From Henckelia pumila (lineage: Eukaryota > Streptophyta > Magnoliopsida > Lamiales > Gesneriaceae), in contig NC_133122.1 of assembly GCF_033568475.1 (NCBI RefSeq), positions 144,598,861-144,662,860 of the forward strand: a stretch of DNA of 64,000 bases. The letters run 5' to 3'. Positions 10,852 through 26,663 of the stretch are shown here, in pieces. Made by a program: the position numbers and the translations under genes. Position 1 is the first letter of the stretch. Every line of letters starts with the position of its first letter. The notes under the pieces are model-generated. The model searched no databases. It saw only the letters and a list, made by a program, of their open reading frames with translations, and was not told the origin of the DNA.

Positions 10852-13800
10852 ATGGCTGATTTCCTACAGGATATGCCGGAGAAACAATTCCAAATCGACC
10901 TAGGAAACCTTATGGCGTTCGACCCACACTACCACTTTGTCTCTCCTACCTCTTCCAGGTTGCTGTCTCTGGTTATTAAGTCTTCTGTTTGGTTGAATTA
11001 CTTTTCAGTATTTGTTTCTAGTGTTCTATTTGTTGATAGCTGTTATTGTTGTACAGAGAGGATGTGGTGAAGGAGGTCCTTGAAGAGGGCACGAGGTTAG
11101 CTCAAGCGGTTGTGGACGCCCTCTTCAGTTTGCCTTCAACTGAAGACCCAGCTGGTCCCATTGTAGAGTTGCCTAAACCAACTACCAGATTACCAAGAGA
11201 GAAGCCGGTGAGTTGTTTTTCTTATCTTATTTTCCCCTATTCGCTAATTTTAGTGGAAGTCAATAAACCTGTTACAGGAGGCATACAAGTAGAGAACTTG
11301 AGGGAAAGAATATGAAAAGAAAGTAATCTCTTTGTTAGAGTTTTTTTTTTATAAAAGAATATAATATTAGTAATAGAATTGAAGGTACTTGTTAGATAGG
11401 AGGAAAGAGGAAGGGAATTGAGGTGAAACTGAAACTAGATCAAATTATCAGGATTTTATGATACCTACCTAAGTGTAACTCTCCTGCTTATGATTGGTGA
11501 TCTTATTGGTTGGATGTGGGTCGTGACCTTGAAATTGCAGCAGTACCAAGAGAGAAGCTGGTGAGCTGTCCTCTATTCGGGAATTTTAGTGGAAGTCAAG
11601 AAACCTGTTACAGGAGGCAGAAAAGTAGAGAGCTTGAAAGAGAAATAGAACATATGTTCACTTTCGGCAAGTAAACCGAGTACTATGTCAAGTGCAGTAG
11701 TTTCCAGAGATTAAGCAAATAGCCGGTTAAGGTTTTACGTGAAATTTTGGACATTTTGTTATCTGGAATTGTTTATCTTATTCCCAAAACTTAAAGAGCT
11801 ATCACTTGGTGTTTCTTTGGCATAACTATTGTATGAAGAAAGATTCAGGATACACATGAAGAAAAGCCAAAGGCCTAACTGTTAAATGGTGGCAGTCTTT
11901 TCTCCTGCATTCTATGCCTGATCACTTTTGTCTACCTCAATACATTCAAGACGTAGTGAGACTAGTAGCAAGATTGCTGACTTATAGAATGATTTCCCCC
12001 CTTAAATGTAGAAATCCTATCCTAATGGAAAGTTTTTCATCATATCTTCAGCGCTATTATTTATTGCAGTGTTCAGTTAATGCTTCAGATAGTATAATCA
12101 TAGTGTTTGTCTGATCTATACCTGTAACATGCTTCTTAAGAAATTGTTCTACTCACTATTTGTTATTTTTATGTGGTTTCAGTTTCCAAAGCCTAAGCCT
12201 CCGACAAAATGGGAATTGTTTGCTGCAAAGAAAGGTTATTGGATGTTTTAACCAATGTAGAAAAGGAGATGAGTTTGTTTGGCCCTGGCCAATAGCTCTG
12301 TGGCGTGAGTTGTTTGATATTGTATTGGGTTTAACCTATTCCTTACTAATATCATCATGCAGGTATACAAAATCGCAAGAAAGAAAAACTGGTCTTTGAT
12401 GACAATACTGTCACTTGGAAGCGTCGCCACGGCTATGATCGAGTAAATGATGACAACGATATACCAATCATCGAGGCTAAAGCCACTGACGGTATATATT
12501 TTTATAATCAATATCTTCTCTTGCTCTTTTCAAGTTCAACCATGCTTTGCTGAAAGTGATGGAGCAATCTGGTCCACTACTATTTAACTTGCCAAGTTTC
12601 AGCTTAAAAACTAGCCCCAAACTTGCAGGCAGTATCTGGTGAAAGCTGTTTAACTTTCTATAATCAAACCAGCATCTATGGTTGAAAGCTTTCTGTAGGA
12701 TGATTCACGATATTACTCCTCGTTTTATCATGCTTTTTAGGAGATTAGTTCTGAATGGTAGTAATAGTCGTCATCATGAATATTTACATTTTTTAATTTT
12801 ACAGAACTGGGTAAAGATCCCTTTGCTGAGAGACGGAAAGAGAAGAAAGGCAGAGTTGATAAACAGGAGAAAAATCGGTTACACAACTTGAAACAAGTGG
12901 CGAAAGTTGGTGCCTTACCAAGGTTTTATTTTCACTCTTCTTCAAATACCTAATTGACATTAGGAAAAGTTCTTTTCCATTAATTAGATTCATGGTTTGA
13001 ATGTGGACACTCGGAACCACAAGTCCACAACGTGTCAGTTAGAAAAGGCATCACTCATACAGATAATGATATTAATATATTTACCTTTAAGATCTATAAA
13101 ATTAGCACAAGTTTATAGACCTTTGAGGTCAATGAGTGGGAGGAATTACTGCTATATGAATTCATTGCCTCTGTCAACAATGCAAGTTGTAGATCCTTAG
13201 AATGGCTGCTGATTAGTACTAGTTGAATGGCTTACATTGGTCATCTGAAGGGGGGAAGAACAGTTGCAAAATGTCTGTTTAGAGGACTTTGATATCATGA
13301 TATGGTGTGTGAGTATTTGCCTTATCTTTAACCAAGGCAAAGACAGGTGTCTGGAGTTATTATCTGATGTTCCATAGGCGATGAAGTCTGGTTGTGATAA
13401 GTAAATCATGAATTACAAGACTGGGTTTGGATTGACTCGACTGTGAATTTAATAATGCGAATGTTGGAGAGAGAGGAAATAATGGAATGGACTTGATTAT
13501 GGGGCTGACAGAAGAACATGGTCTTGGAGGTTGCACTGTTTATTGAAAGATTGGTCCTAGTAATGTTGATATTGCCGACTTATGGAACATCATATAAAGT
13601 AGTCATAAACAATGTTTACAGAAGTGCGTTCTTATAGTGCATTTTCATGTAAACTTTTAAGTTGTAGAAATATTTCACATGCCAACAGATGCAACACCTT
13701 TTGGGTGGGGGGGGGGATGGGGGGCAACTATGAGTGGTTAAAATAAAATTATCACAAGGGCAACTTGCACTATGATGCATGCAAACTGTTGAACAATAAT

Positions 13801-14608
13801 GAAAACAAATAAACTAGTTTAATAACTGAAAATTGGATTATCATCCCTATGTTTAACATGTCTTTTCTTTAAAGATACACTTTGATGCCAAGGAGCTGCA
13901 ATGATATCGCAACACTAAATATGAGTTTCTTAATGGCTGCAGCCACATTCAACTTGCTGCCACAGCTTTACCTATTACTGGAACCCAGTCAATGCCTAAG
14001 AAAGTTAGCAAGGACGAGCTACAGAATGTTGCTGGATTGGCTTCAACTGCGACAGCAAGTGGTGGAAAATTTGACAAGAAATTGCCAGGAGAAAAGCCCC
14101 CAAAGCATGAAAAGAAATACAGAAAGGTCCGGGCTACTGCCATGAAGTCCTTAAGCTTAATATATTTTAAGTTCAATATTAATGACTATTGATGATCTAC
14201 ATTTTTGCATGCAGTTCTTACCGGTTGTGGAAGGATCAGGAATGGGTGCCTTGGAAAAGCAGCAAACTGAGAAAATTCTGAACAGTTTGATCTCCAAAAA
14301 TTCTCACGAGATACTCAATGTAGAAAAGGTGAGGTTTCTTTGCTGTTATCTTGTTTTCCCGTTGTCTGTCGTTAAGTTAACTCTTTTCTTAAATGATTTG
14401 GTGTTTTCGGGTGTAGGCTGTGAACATGTACAATGTGAAGAAGGAGAAGAGACAATATAAACGAGGTGGAACATCAAACACCTCAAACAAGTTGAAACCA
14501 GAGAGGAAATCTTTCAAGAAATCACCCTCGAACAAATCGAAGCTAGAGAAGAAATCTTTCAAGAAAACATCGAAAAAGGGGTCTCTGAGTAAAGGAAAAT
14601 CGAAATGA
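10852..14608 (+). CDS. RRS1: Ribosome biogenesis regulatory protein RRS1 homolog
   Basis: Eight exons join in frame: 10852-10958, 11057-11207, 12183-12234, 12363-12491, 12805-12922, 13943-14126, 14215-14328 and 14417-14608, giving 1047 nt and 348 residues. All introns have GT..AG ends. The protein has the RRS1 family signatures [11 protein letters not shown] near the start, [66 protein letters not shown] and LPVVEGSG, then a lysine/serine-rich basic tail with repeated KKSFKK-type units. In yeast Rrs1 works with Rpf2 in the nucleolus to load the 5S RNP (5S rRNA with uL18 and uL5) onto pre-60S particles. The basic tail suggests nucleolar localisation and RNA contact. The first ATG of the conserved frame ([11 protein letters not shown]) was chosen. 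The gene converges on the helicase gene, with 634 bp between stop codons. Confidence 0.93.
11194..11655 (+). repeat. Intronic duplication of the exon 2-intron 2 junction of RRS1
   Basis: The segment from about 11194 to 11310, which includes the end of exon 2 (ccaagagagaagccg) and its splice donor, recurs at about 11548-11655 inside intron 2 in diverged form. Shared landmarks are accaagagagaagc, ttttagtggaagtca, aacctgttacaggagg and agtagaga. The second copy keeps a GTGAGC donor-like sequence but has no matching exon body before it, so it is a possible pseudo-splice site and not an exon. Confidence 0.7.
13700..13726 (+). other. G-rich run in RRS1 intron 5
   Basis: Three guanine tracts (GGG, a run of ten G, GGGGGG) separated by one or two bases occur on the coding strand inside the fifth intron. 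The long run could be split to supply four tracts, so a quadruplex could form in DNA or pre-mRNA. The surrounding intron is AT-rich, which makes the run stand out. It could also be a variable-length mononucleotide repeat. Confidence 0.55.
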
Positions 14609-15242
14609 TAGTCATCTTTGCAATGGTATAGGACTTTCACATGGAATTTTCAACGGTATTTTCTTAATCTAGGGAAAAATGTGGTTACATATCTCTGATT
14701 TTCGTTAATTTTTTTCCTGTGTTTATGGTGCGATGTTTTCACATTCTCATAACCTTGGAAACTTCCATTGCCTGTTATTTTATGATTCAAATTGTTGCGG
14801 GTATACTTAAGGTTCAAACAAAAAGTTCAACAAATCACGAACCATGAGGAAAAATACGTTTTCTTTTTACAATCTTTCGCGTCTGGAAACAAATGCATTA
14901 ATTATATGTACCCATTACAAAAAAATTGAAAAACATGAGCTTGAACTTTGGTTGAGAAAAATAAACAAAAAACTTAAAAAGTAACAAATGCATTAACTTC
15001 AATGTCAGGTTATCACAGCACCAACTTTTGAGCAACACAAAATCAAAATGGGGCACAATACAAAGTTACATGCATAGCAGCCCAGAGGCATTGCACGGGG
15101 CCAACACCGTAACTCAAAAAATGAAAATATTCCACCAAGTGTTTTTTTTTACCTGTATTCCCCGTTCCTATCTGCAACATTTGCTCAAAACCTGCGACAA
15201 TTTACCAAAAAGAACTATGATTTCCCGTCCAACGGTGTCGAG
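14609..15242. other. Shared 3' flank between convergent RRS1 and helicase genes
   Basis: There is no coding potential. The stretch must contain both 3' UTRs and polyadenylation regions. It is AT-rich with aataaa-like words on both strands (for example aaaataaacaaa near 14957). I could not fix either cleavage site. Confidence 0.5.
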
Positions 15243-18925
<3,683 letters not shown>

Positions 18926-20497
18926 GGAAAAGCACCGGAAGAGGAGCTGGAAATACGGAAATGATTGATTGCAAAGGGTTTTGCAAAGTTTTTCAAATGA
19001 CAAAGAAAGCAAATACGGAAGTTGCAGGCTTCCTTTGATTCCTGTTCCCCCCACTACTACTTTCAGTTAGTTTTTTTACTTTTCTATGAAATTATTTATG
19101 ATATTATTTTTTAATTTATTAAACTATTTCAAAACCTAATTGTTGAAATTATTAAATTATAAAATTGTCTCAAGAGAATAATTTTTTTCATTACTGTATT
19201 TGATATAGTTTCGTAATTTTAAATATAAGATAAGATATACTCCTGTGTAACTTTCATTATATGCTAAGATTTTGGTGTACATGTTATGTACATATGCCAT
19301 CTGTTTTTTTTTATTAAATGAACTCAAAGGTAAATTTTTTTAAAAATACAAATAAACGTAATAGATACATTTTCTTTTACAAATGTGAATGACATTTTCG
19401 TAAATAAGAAAATGACATAAAGTGTATATCATTTTGACAAGTAAGACAACATTAAAGGGAAAAGGATAGAAAACCATAAGAAATGATTAATTTACTTAAA
19501 AGTTTTAGTTTTGTTGTAAATTAAGTTATGATATAGTGTAGATTCTTTTCAGGCTTCACCAATTAATTAGAAAATAGTTAATTAAAGAGACTTTACTATC
19601 ATATTGTGTTGCAACGGATTGATTCGATTTTAGATTGTGATTTTTATCAAATTTCAAATTATACAAATGAGATAAAACAGAGAAATAGTTTGAATTAAGT
19701 AGAGTGCATGTTCATACTTGAGACTCGAGAGGCAGCTGTGCTTTTTGTTTCTCTTTTATCTTGGGGAAAAAATTCAAAGTTATTAAATGTGTGTGTTTTA
19801 TGGCAAGTGATTTGAGAGATGGAGACTCAAAACAATTTCTATCGTGTGGCTAAAAATAGCATCAATTTGTAGAAGAGCTTTTCTTTGCGTGTGAATGCAA
19901 CTTTTTTGCGTGTAAAAATATGGTCAATGCATGAACTAAAAGACTATACATTATAAATTTTCATCGGTGAAATTGAAAATTGAAGAAGAATACTCTAAGA
20001 AAATATTGATTTCATATTAATTGATGATCTTGGAAAAGTGATATATATATGTGCATTATATATTATTTACGATAATAAAATTAAACAGTTACGGGGAACC
20101 GAACAGATTGTTGAATGGAACAAGTAATTAGGTCATATGGAGAAGATAAAAGGGCTCGTTGTTTAATTGGGTTCGAAGTTTGGGCTATATATTGATCACT
20201 AAATTAAATTAAATTAAATTAAAGTCACTATAAAAACAGTCAAATAATTTCTTCGTGTTTAAATAACTTTTTTGGTCCAGTAGCTTGTCATTTAGTATAA
20301 TAACTTCAGAATTTTTTTGGTCCAGTAGCTTGTCATTTAGTATAATAACTTTAGAATTTCGATTATTTCGACTCATCTAAAATGTTATTTATTTTATTTG
20401 AAAACGTTGACTAGATGGTGGCTAAAGTTAATGTTGCCAAAAATTTGCTCATTTCTTAATTTTGAGAAGAAATCGATTCATTTGAAAAAATTTAATA
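18926..20497. other. AT-rich intergenic region upstream of the helicase gene
   Basis: The first 100-130 bp are the likely 5' UTR and core promoter of the helicase. The rest has no supported gene. It holds a short (TTAAA)n-like run at about 20200-20222 and a tandem duplication of about 57 bp at 20268-20360, each copy containing ttttttggtccagtagcttg. Confidence 0.5.
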
Positions 20498-20752
20498 CTC
20501 CATCCGTCTCAAATATATAGTCTTTTTTTTTTCACAGAGATTAAGAAAAAATTATTTAGAAAGTAAATTTTATACAAACTTCTTATTTTATCCCTATTTA
20601 ATGTATTAAAAAAATGATTCTATAATTTTCAAAGTGTAGTTAACAAAGATATATTAGTAAATGAGTGTAAAAATATTACTAAATATGGTATATGACTATA
20701 TATATGAGATAAACAAAAAAAAACGTGGACTATATAATTGAGATGAAAGGAG
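20498..20752 (+). mobile_element. Stowaway-like MITE (Tc1/mariner type)
   Basis: The left end reads CTCCATCCGTCTCAAATATA and the right end is its imperfect inverted copy (TATATAATTGAGATG then AAAGGAG). The element is flanked by TA on both sides (20496-20497 and 20753-20754). The CTCC..TCCGTC terminus, the TA target duplication and the 255-bp AT-rich body are the hallmarks of Stowaway elements. It has no coding capacity. Confidence 0.85.
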
Positions 20753-21239
20753 TATAATATTACACTCTTTATGCGTTCCATTCGAACGATTGAAGTAGTT
20801 TGAATGATGTTAATTCCAAAATGTGTTGCAATAATCACATAAATAAGTATTTAAAATAATTTTAAAAAATATTTAAAATATCGGTATACACGGTATCATA
20901 TCGATACCGTACCGAATTTTGGTATACCAAAATTTTTCGGTAAAAACGGTATAAATTTATGTCATACCGAAATTTTCGATACGATATGAGATATTTGTTG
21001 AATACCGCAGCATACCATATAACAAATTGGGGTAAAAAAATAGATGTTTAGGTTAAAAGAAATTTTTTATATTCGTTTTTTTTTTCCGGGAGAATGTTGA
21101 CTAAAATCGTATAAATAAATTATAAATTAACTCTTAAAACAACTTAAAAAGTGAAATAAAAATTTGTTTATCTGCGTAGTTTGTAGACTGTCACGTTAAT
21201 TCAGTGCACATCGAAAGATGGCAGCCGCGGGTTCTCATG

Positions 21240-21283
<44 letters not shown>

Positions 21284-22596
21284 GATGATGATGATGATGA
21301 TGATGAGATGGTGATGATGATGATAATCAAATATTATTGTGTTTGGGAATAAGTTTCTGTTATAAATATAAACAGTTTTTTGTAGTTTTAATAATAAATG
21401 GATAAAAATGAAAAACCATTTAAAAATATCAAAATAGTTTTTATGTACACCTCATGCATTATAATAACTAGCAGTAACACACCGTGTTGTGTATGTAATA
21501 TTATATATAAATATTATGTTTTGTCTGTATTTAATATAGATTTATATTTTATAGTATTTTATTTTAATATGATTTTTGTTTGAAATTTAATAATTTTGTG
21601 ATTTTTTTTTTAAAAATAAGGGTGAATATAATATTTGTATATAACACGTAATGTGATTGGAATTGAAATTTGGGTTTTAAATCTATGGAATTAGAATTTC
21701 ACTTGGGTGTTTACTATAATTTAAAATATAATTTGTAATTTGATTTTGAAAATTAAAAATCAAATTATTTATATTTAAAAAAATTATTGCTTAATTTTAA
21801 AATTATTTTTAGTAATAATACTTAAATATATACTCATAATATCTATCAAGAACAAAAGATTGTTTTTAAACATGTAAAACTTAAAGTATTTTTACTGTAT
21901 AAATTTGTAAGAAATGGAAAAAAATATGAAGTTTATTAAGATGAAATTAGAAATAAATTTATTAAATTTTGATAAATTAAGTTTTTAGCATTAAAAATAA
22001 ATTATTTTTTTAAAGAAATAATTTGTAGAATTTTTTTAAAATAAAAAATTGTTATTTGATTTTCTCAAAAATTTATATATACAATATAATAGTGTGAATC
22101 AGTAAAATAGATTTTGAATAAATGATCTTTTGTAATATTTTTAAAGAGGATTTAAAATTTATGAATAGGTTAAAATTATACTAAAAATAATTTTATTGTT
22201 TTTTAAACTCAAATCCCAAAACTCCTATCAATTTTATAAAATTTCATCTAAACCCCATAACATTTCATCCAATACCAGTCATGATCTAAAATCTTTTTTG
22301 CCAAACATCAAAATGATATTTACAAATCAAATCCCATCCAAATGCATTCTACCAAAACGTTGTTCATTTAATTCATAAACTACACAGCTTGTTTTTAAAA
22401 CGACTCAAGTGTTGTAAATTGTAATTGGAAGTGCGGCAGTAAAAATAACACCATCATTTTATCAAAAAACAAGATCACCACGATCTTTTCCTCCCCTATT
22501 TTCATAAAGTTAACTGAAAATCGTGACTAGTAAGATTTTACAAATTCACTAAAATTCATAAATAATCTAATCTACCAATGCCCATATTTTTGTAAA
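20753..22596. other. AT-rich intergenic DNA with microsatellites
   Basis: No gene is supported. A GGTATACC/CGGTATA-rich block at 20880-21030 resembles the interior of the hAT-like class also glimpsed at 9067. A trinucleotide run (ATA)n at 21241-21283 passes directly into (GAT)n at 21284-21325. The remainder to the SEL1-like stop codon is AT-rich with short ORFs of no family; the last 100-200 bp are probably its 3' UTR. Confidence 0.5.
21241..21325 (+). repeat. Compound microsatellite (ATA)n-(GAT)n
   Basis: About 14 uninterrupted ATA units are followed by GAT/ATG units with one interruption (gagatggtg). Confidence 0.95.
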
Positions 22597-25500
22597 TCAA
22601 GAATCCAACAAGTTTTTCTCTTCCTCGAGTCTTTTTAACCACTTGAATCCAAGTTCATTCCCAGCTTTTGCAGCACGCTCGAATTGTCGTGTCGCCAGCT
22701 CAAGTGGATTATTGGACTCATCAAGCTTCATTGATATTCTGCTCTTCCTATTGAACCTGGTTATTGATTCAGGAACTTCAACACCTGAAACCAGTTCTCA
22801 AGTAAGACATCAACTCACAAAAGAGGAATAACAGTCCATCTTGGATTGCAAGGGTGAAGAAAGACAAGCATCCTGGACATGCTAGATGTCTGCCTTACAT
22901 TCGCCCAAAGTTTACACGTCTCGTCAATTTTAGCTTATCCATTTCTTCTGAAATATTATTTGTGTGTGTCTCTGTGTGTTGCTGGGTTTGGTGAATTGGC
23001 TGGTTTATGACAAATATATGGATGGTTATCCATTATTGGGCAAGTTAAGAATTCACGCCGAAAAATATATTATTCCACTTTCATTTATCATGCTGCAAGT
23101 ACAAGGTCATACAAAAGAAATATTTTCTTCATTCTTCTGCTTATAACAAATGAGCTTCCATGCCTTCACAGGGTACCCGACTTATTTTTCACACCTTTTT
23201 GCTCAAAGAATAAGCTCACAAAATCATGCAGATAAAAAAAATCCTGAAAAAGCAACAAAATTTACATATCTCGTATGAATTTCAGTTTTGGTGTTTTCTA
23301 TGTTAATGGCTAAATAGCCAACTGAAAACATTGTGTGACATGCTCTTCTAACCACGACTAGTGTAATGAAGTCAACCCATCAGAATTGTTGGGTTTCTAA
23401 AACATGATCTTGGATTCAGTCCCGCCGGGTATTTCAGACTTTCCTTAAAATCACGGTACCTATAATGTTCTAGATAAATAATAACCAACTTTTCAATCTT
23501 TCAAACAAGTTCTTTAAGTAAGGAAGGATTGCTCAATGTAATAAACTGTGACAAAAAACATTCAGAATTCTTCCCAACGATTTTCTTCCTTTTAAATTAT
23601 TCTGCAATTTTTCTACTGAATAAGCCTGAAGCAAACTTTGTGTTTTATCATGTCTTTTCATTAGATTGGCGATCGAGTATATATCCCTTCTATTGAAATA
23701 TATTTCCTTCTATTGTTAAACCTTAATAGAATTTATTTCCTTCTATTGTTACACCTTAATAGACTGAAAATTTTCATCTATTCAATATATATACACCCGT
23801 CCGAAAAAAGTAACGTGCTAAAATTCTCTCAACTACCAAGAAGTTTAAAACAACAAATAGTTCTTCTAGAATAGAACTAACCTCTAAGAAGAAGTGATCC
23901 ATAGGCTATAGCAGCACCAGCATGTCCCTGGGTAAAATCAGAGTGTGAAAGCTCTTTTGTGAAAATTTTCCCCTGAAAGCAATTTTGAGTACTCGGGCAC
24001 TCTCAAGTCCCAACTAATCATTCCATTTTGTTTCAAATAGCGAAACAGTACATATATATAAATCTATAGGATTATTTCAGCAACTTTTACAAGACACAGA
24101 CCACGGTACCATAGAAATTAATTAGCGATCCTATTGCTTGAAATATCATTCAAGTAAAATCTCTGTAGAAATGAAGATTAGACTACCTTCTCAGATGCTC
24201 TGTGGAAACACCATATAGCAGAGGATACATCTTGATTCACACAATCCCCAGTCAAGTACACAGCACCTAAAAGGTAGAGAGCACCTGGATGCAACTAAAT
24301 CATGAAAAGTCTATTTAGATTGTGACAATTTGATAGATTATGTCAAAATGTGTGCATCCACGAAGAAATACCTGATCAACTGCCTGTTCTATAAAATAGA
24401 AAGCTTGCTGATCTGATTGAACATACTCATTCTGCAAGAATATAAAAAAAAAAAAAAAAACAGAAGTTAGCATGCTACTCAGAAGAGAAATATCCTCCTT
24501 CAACAATATAATGAAATACAAAAAACATCGTAGGCCATGAGATCATGTTTCCCAACAACAGTAAAAAATCTACTTGGCAGAAATACTTTTCACATTAATC
24601 TAAACCCTTTAACTGGCAAGCTTCTGATCTGTATTCTCAAAAATTTTTTTTGATAGGAAACAATATTAATATTATATAAATAAAGAGAGTGAAATTACAA
24701 CTTGTGAACCAGTGGTCGTATTTCCATTAGTGCAATTTCAAAGAACAAGAAATCTGGGAAATGTTTTGGTCCAAACCCTAGGAGATTCAAAAGGACAACA
24801 TGAACACGCATTACGAAATTTTACCAAGTAGGATATTGAAATTGAAGATGTGAAGATGAGGTCAATTTGTGACTTAATCCTGGTAAAAACCATGTATAAT
24901 GTTGTTAGACAAGCACGTTGGATTGATTTCTCCGAAAAAAAGATTTCACACGTGCTTTACATGTACCTGTTGACCACATACTGAAGTTACCAGGTTTATC
25001 CTGGACGTAACATCATATACAACTATACAAGATAACAGGTTTATGCATCTGACCAAAAAGGATAGACAACACTCTACAGTACAAAATACAACTTCTACAA
25101 TGTTTCCAAAACAAATTATATAACTTATATAAACTACAGCTTCCACAACATTATCATTTCCGTTTATGCTCACTGCTGAAATACATTATTGCAACTACTA
25201 TGGGAGGAGGTCTTGGGTTCAAAACCCCACAACCCTACCCATTGATGAAAAAAATACATTATTGCAACTACTATTTAAATCAATTGTGATAAATTATCTG
25301 GGAACTGGGAAGCTATAGTTTCCTCTCAGAACATAGATGAACAAATCTTTTTCCGCACTTCCATGTTTTCAGTTAGCTACACAGAGCATCAATAGATTTT
25401 CAAACTACACATCTATGATTATTTATTTCATTAGAAAGTCTAACCTCAACTCTAAGGCGGCAACCCAGCTCATACAGAGCATCTGGGTCACCCATCTCAG

Positions 25501-26663
25501 CAGCTTCCACTAGCAATGCAGCCCCTCTGGTATACAAATAAAGGTAAAAAGTGCAATGACTTTAGATAAAGTACTGAATAATGTCTACATGCCAAATATT
25601 AATCACAGTCGAAATTGACTTATTCAGATAGATGTCAAATGCTAGAAATATTAATGATAGAGAAACAGAAAAAAATGTTTTATGGATGCAAAAAAGGGAA
25701 GGGAAAGAAAGCCTAAACTTTTTATGCATATCACGGTATCACCGGTATCATAAAGCAAAAATGTAGGAATGTGGTACAAAGATAAGTTATGATAGAATAG
25801 AAAATAACTCTTACATGGCTTTATTTGCACCAGGGACATGGTATTTGAAATGCAGTTTGGATAACCAATACCTAGCATGAGTATTTGAGTTGTCAGCTTC
25901 GAGAGCCAATTCAAAATGCTGCTTCGCTGTCTGATATACATCAGCCACCCAAAGAAAGAGATCGCCATTTACTAGTCAGACTAAGATTTACTTTGAAATG
26001 TAGAACTGAAACCATGCATGCAGCTAAAATAAAATATATAATCATTTTAAAATGGTTTGGCGTGCCAAAAGGATAGATCCTCCGATCTGATGCTCTAACT
26101 CCTTCCGAGCATAGTCAGCAACTAATAAATATAGGAAAAGTCATAATTCCAGGATCATATATTTGCATAAATTGCCGCCCTATTATATGATGAGAATATC
26201 AACAGACAAGCTAGGAAATGAACTCTTTTCATAAAAATCGTAGAAGAGGAACAACAAAATTTTCGGAGTAAGTTTGAATTCAGCTAACTATTACTGAAAT
26301 GGAGTTCATTGGTACAAAATTGTAATGCGGTGACAGTGAAGTTAGAGGCATCAGAAAGCCCATGGTCTACTGTTAATGTAACTCATGCATTTACTTGCAT
26401 ATGGTCTCAAATTAATTAACACTGTATTAAATCAAGCCCTCACTTAAACTCAACTATATTATGTTGCTGGAATGAAACTTCACAGAAATAAAACATTTGC
26501 CCCATCGCTAATTCATCTGATATTCAAGGATTAAAATTACCCTAAGCAAAGGAATGAGACGCTTATCTTTAAGCTCGCAATAATCAATAACTCTGTCAAC
26601 TTCTTTCAAAGCACTATACCCTTTGGCTATGAGCTCCAGTGCCTTCTTATTCCTAGTATGCAT
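22597..26663 (-). CDS. SEL1/TPR-like repeat protein, 5' end uncertain
   Basis: Seven minus-strand exons join in frame: 26663-26541, 25930-25815, 25526-25445, 24431-24372, 24294-24187, 23927-23882 and 22784-22597 (stop TGA at 22597-22599), giving 240 residues. Introns have GT..AG ends. The protein contains SEL1-like helical repeats, seen as the spaced A-x-x-x-L-G-x-x-Y/L patterns in [26 protein letters not shown] and [14 protein letters not shown], followed by an Arg/Lys-rich linker and [23 protein letters not shown]1 repeats are protein-interaction scaffolds. I recognise the family pattern but not a named gene. The N-terminus begins [11 protein letters not shown], but an acceptor-like ACAG directly before this ATG suggests that further 5' exons exist (candidate coding patches near 26990-27040 and 28150-28210 were not joined). 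Cellular role unknown. Confidence 0.8.
25202..25251 (+). mobile_element. 5'-truncated SINE in an intron, with perfect 23-bp target duplication
   Basis: A 50-bp insert reading gggaggaggtcttgggttc, then aaaaccccacaaccctaccc and an A-rich tail is flanked by identical 23-bp direct repeats (25179-25201 and 25252-25274). The GGTTCAAAACCCC word resembles a tRNA-type B box. Long perfect target duplications and an A-rich 3' end are typical of LINE-driven SINE insertion, and the core resembles the 3' part of plant tRNA-derived SINEs (Au-like). Only the 3' end was inserted. It lies in an intron of the SEL1-like gene, in the antisense direction to it. Confidence 0.8.

Noticed and set aside
10715..11315. 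Alternative short ORFs in the first RRS1 exons and introns
   Set aside because: They read through splice donors. The spliced frame is continuous with strong family signatures.
2109..14608. Functional link between the 5S-bearing TRIM and RRS1, whose product handles the 5S RNP
   Set aside because: They are 8 kb apart with decayed repeats between them, and Cassandra elements occur widely in plant genomes. Coincidence is sufficient.
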